The position numbers and the translations under genes were made by a program. From a virus: 22,325 bases of DNA. A model generated the notes under the pieces. The model ran no database searches. It had not been told where the DNA came from and worked only from the letters and a program-made list of their open reading frames with translations. The stretch lies in IMG/VR virus record IMGVR_UViG_3300004461_000214, positions 1 to 22,325 of that record; one strand, given 5' to 3'. This document shows, one piece after another, positions 20,904-22,325 of this stretch (its first letter is position 1; the number at the start of each line of letters is the position of its first letter).

Positions 20904-20964
20904 GTGTTTACCTCTTGTTTGAGTTGAGTGTACTCCCTGTCTATGACAGTACTGATGTTATTTA

Positions 20965-21045
20965 TTATCTTCTTTTCTTTTTGCCTCTCGTAGATGATTT
21001 CTTACCACGAGTCATGCTGTTTTTCTTTTTGCCTCTTGTTGCCAT
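20965..21045 (-). CDS. 26-residue basic peptide with three TRGKK repeats
   Basis: A tiny gene ending at TAA 20967-20965. The peptide opens MATRGKKKNSMTRGKK and closes SSTRGKKKRR: three TRGKK repeats at about 8-10 residue steps, with about 13 Lys/Arg and no acidic residue. The ribosome site AAGGAGGAG just before the ATG is among the strongest in the window, and the start lies 3 bases after the stop of the upstream gene, so translation is likely. It lies between portal/GT9 and scaffold genes. A DNA-binding or packaging-related role, or an internal head peptide, would fit the charge; nothing in the sequence proves it. Confidence 0.65.
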   Translation of the reverse strand: MATRGKKKNSMTRGKKSSTRGKKKRR

Positions 21046-21047
21046 GA

Positions 21048-21839
21048 TTACTCCTCCTTTTTGTTGTAATTTTGCTTTACCAGTTCAATTACTTCTTTGG
21101 GTTCAATAGAATCCATTGCTTGTTCACAGTATGTGCAAGTACCTTTTGGCACATGACAACCCAAACCGTCTGGATTGCAATGTGTCTTACGTGTAATATT
21201 TATTTGGCCTTCATATCCTGTTCTCTGGGGACTTTGATGACTGCCATACAACACCACACAAGGCACATCAAGATTGCCTGCTATGTGATGCACTCCACCC
21301 TCTGTGGTCACCACCATGTGTGCGTACTTAATCATTATCATGGTTTCACGTATTGAAAGACATCTTACATTTTGCAGTCCTGGATAGTCTGTTTGTCCTT
21401 TTGCATTTTTTACAAAAGTTGGACTGGGCAATGCTCTTATCAATGAGTAATCTTGTAGACCATCTATCACTGCTTGCCATCTAAAATATTTTTTGTTGTC
21501 TGCAAATATAGAATCTTTAGCATCTGGGTTTATAAGAATATAAGGTTGTAATTTTTTGTAATTCAACTTGAACCACATCTCTTCTGAATCTTTAAATTCT
21601 ATAGGTGCTGTTTTTGGTTTGTAAGGTGTGTTGTTGTGATACCACCGTTTGTTGTTGTTTGGGTGTGTTTCAAATGGTTCTCCGTAATTGAAGTCTAACC
21701 AAGGTGTGTTGTGCCACACAGGTTTTGCAAATCCTTGTGCAATACCTTTTGCTTGTCTGTGAGGTTTTTGTTTTTTGCCTGTCTTTTTGAATTGGTGGTA
21801 TGCTTCTGCACGCCACATCATGTCATCACCTATTCCCAT
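21048..21839 (-). CDS. glycosyltransferase family 9-like protein in the head module
   Basis: A 263-residue protein. Its C-terminal half has the GT-B/GT9 (heptosyltransferase-type) donor site pattern: MVVTTEGGVHHIAGNLDVP followed by CVVLYGS, near residues 175-200, then SPQRTGYEGQINI. A four-cysteine cluster (HCNPDGLGCHVPKGTCTYC) is placed as in many GT9 proteins, before IEPKEVIELV. The N-terminal half (YHQFKKTGKKQKPHRQAKG...) is less conserved-looking. It lies between the portal and scaffold genes, an unusual place for a glycosyltransferase. It could glycosylate a virion protein, or a host surface sugar late in infection. No clear ribosome site precedes the ATG. Confidence 0.72.
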   Translation of the reverse strand: MGIGDDMMWRAEAYHQFKKTGKKQKPHRQAKGIAQGFAKPVWHNTPWLDFNYGEPFETHPNNNKRWYHNNTPYKPKTAPIEFKDSEEMWFKLNYKKLQPYILINPDAKDSIFADNKKYFRWQAVIDGLQDYSLIRALPSPTFVKNAKGQTDYPGLQNVRCLSIRETMIMIKYAHMVVTTEGGVHHIAGNLDVPCVVLYGSHQSPQRTGYEGQINITRKTHCNPDGLGCHVPKGTCTYCEQAMDSIEPKEVIELVKQNYNKKEE

Positions 21840-21847
21840 ATTGGTAT

Positions 21848-22325
21848 TTAGATGTTGTTGTCTGTGGGGTCTGTGTTATTGAAAAACTGTGCCATTTCTG
21901 GATGCAGTTCTACAATTTGTTCGTTGGTGTAACCTTGATCCAGCATTTCTCTCATGTGTGTAATCAATTGTTCAACTGATTGAATTGGTGTGTGAACCAT
22001 GTTTGGTTGTGCTGACGGTTCAGGCATTTCAACAGCATCATCTTCCATCACAGTTTTGTAAATCTTTTTATCAATCTGTTCGTTGATGAATGTGTTTTGA
22101 ATGTTGGACTCTTTTGCCATTTTTAGTAGACTGATATCATTTGCTTTGTCTTGTATTGAAAATGATCTTGGATATTCAATTGTGCCATCAAACACTGTGC
22201 CTTCGTAAAGAGCAAACAATCTCCATATCTGTTCTTCTGCGTGTTCCAACTGAGTGGCAAACGTTGCTAATCTGCTGGACAGTTGTGTGAACTCAGATGA
22301 TATTGCAATTCCAGATAACCTACGA
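21848..22325 (-). CDS. portal protein, C-terminal part (truncated by window edge)
   Basis: The frame is open to the window edge, so the start lies beyond 22325; a TTG at 22249 should not be taken as the start. About 158 residues are visible. The helical stretch SGIAISSEFTQLSSRLATFA, then QLEHAEEQIWRLFALYEG, is the wing/clip-to-barrel helix pattern at the C-terminal end of many portal proteins. YPRSFSIQDKANDISLLKMA follows. The end is acidic and Met/Pro rich. Gene order (portal before scaffold and capsid) supports the call. The terminase gene would be expected further upstream. Confidence 0.7.
   Translation of the reverse strand, partial: RRLSGIAISSEFTQLSSRLATFATQLEHAEEQIWRLFALYEGTVFDGTIEYPRSFSIQDKANDISLLKMAKESNIQNTFINEQIDKKIYKTVMEDDAVEMPEPSAQPNMVHTPIQSVEQLITHMREMLDQGYTNEQIVELHPEMAQFFNNTDPTDNNI

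Noticed and set aside
22249-22249. TTG start for the last minus-strand gene
   Set aside because: The frame stays open to the window edge and the upstream codons continue the same portal-like helix.
1-22325. CRISPR array, IS element or attachment site
   Set aside because: No regularly spaced direct repeats, transposase or integrase frame, or tRNA-end duplication was seen.

Overview
This window looks like part of the genome of a tailed dsDNA bacteriophage (Caudoviricetes) with siphovirus-type tail genes, probably from an uncultured marine phage. The basis is an AT-rich, tightly packed genome, a complete run of portal / scaffold / HK97-fold capsid / connector / tail tube / frameshifted chaperone / tape measure / hub / J-like tail-tip genes, and host-type metabolic genes of the sort marine phages carry. 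I see no integrase, terminase, polymerase, tRNA or CRISPR here, so lifestyle and host cannot be stated.

Layout. (1) Positions 1-5385, plus strand: a translationally coupled cassette of a GT-B-like glycosyltransferase, two small unknown genes, a full-length asparagine synthetase B, another small gene, an FkbM-type methyltransferase, a cupin and a radical SAM/SPASM-like enzyme. It reads like a glycan or small-molecule modification island. (2) Positions 5386-6186: a convergent intergenic region that carries three near-consensus sigma70 promoters with extended -10 boxes. One points left and two duplicated ones point right. The right-hand promoter drives a 53-residue lipoprotein; the other two have no recognisable gene and may make small RNAs. 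(3) Positions 6187-7783, minus strand: four small unknown genes behind a fourth sigma70-type promoter whose predicted start falls on the first ATG, suggesting a leaderless mRNA. (4) Positions 7803-7893: two strong tandem hairpins at the end of the structural operon. (5) Positions 7902-22325, minus strand: the virion operon. In transcription order it holds the portal C-terminus, a GT9-like glycosyltransferase, a 26-residue basic TRGKK-repeat peptide, scaffold, major capsid, head-tail connector, tail terminator-like protein, a small protein, tail tube, tail completion, chaperones G and GT (with a -1 frameshift on A AAA AAC), tape measure, distal tail, hub, a GNAT-like protein, J-like tail tip, a structural protein, two fibre-like proteins, a one-TM holin-like protein and a zinc-binding small protein.

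The most unusual signal is a tetrapeptide, Asp-Ser-(Ala/Gly)-Gly, that occurs 13 times in eight proteins of the virion block, with different synonymous codons, and that I did not find in the plus-strand cassette. Other points of interest are the promoter hub, the leaderless promoter, the tiny basic peptide, the glycosyltransferase inside the head module and the GNAT-like gene inside the tail module. Genes in the virion block are chained by TAATG or TAATATG stop/start junctions. All functions are read from the sequence and recalled family patterns; no database search was run.
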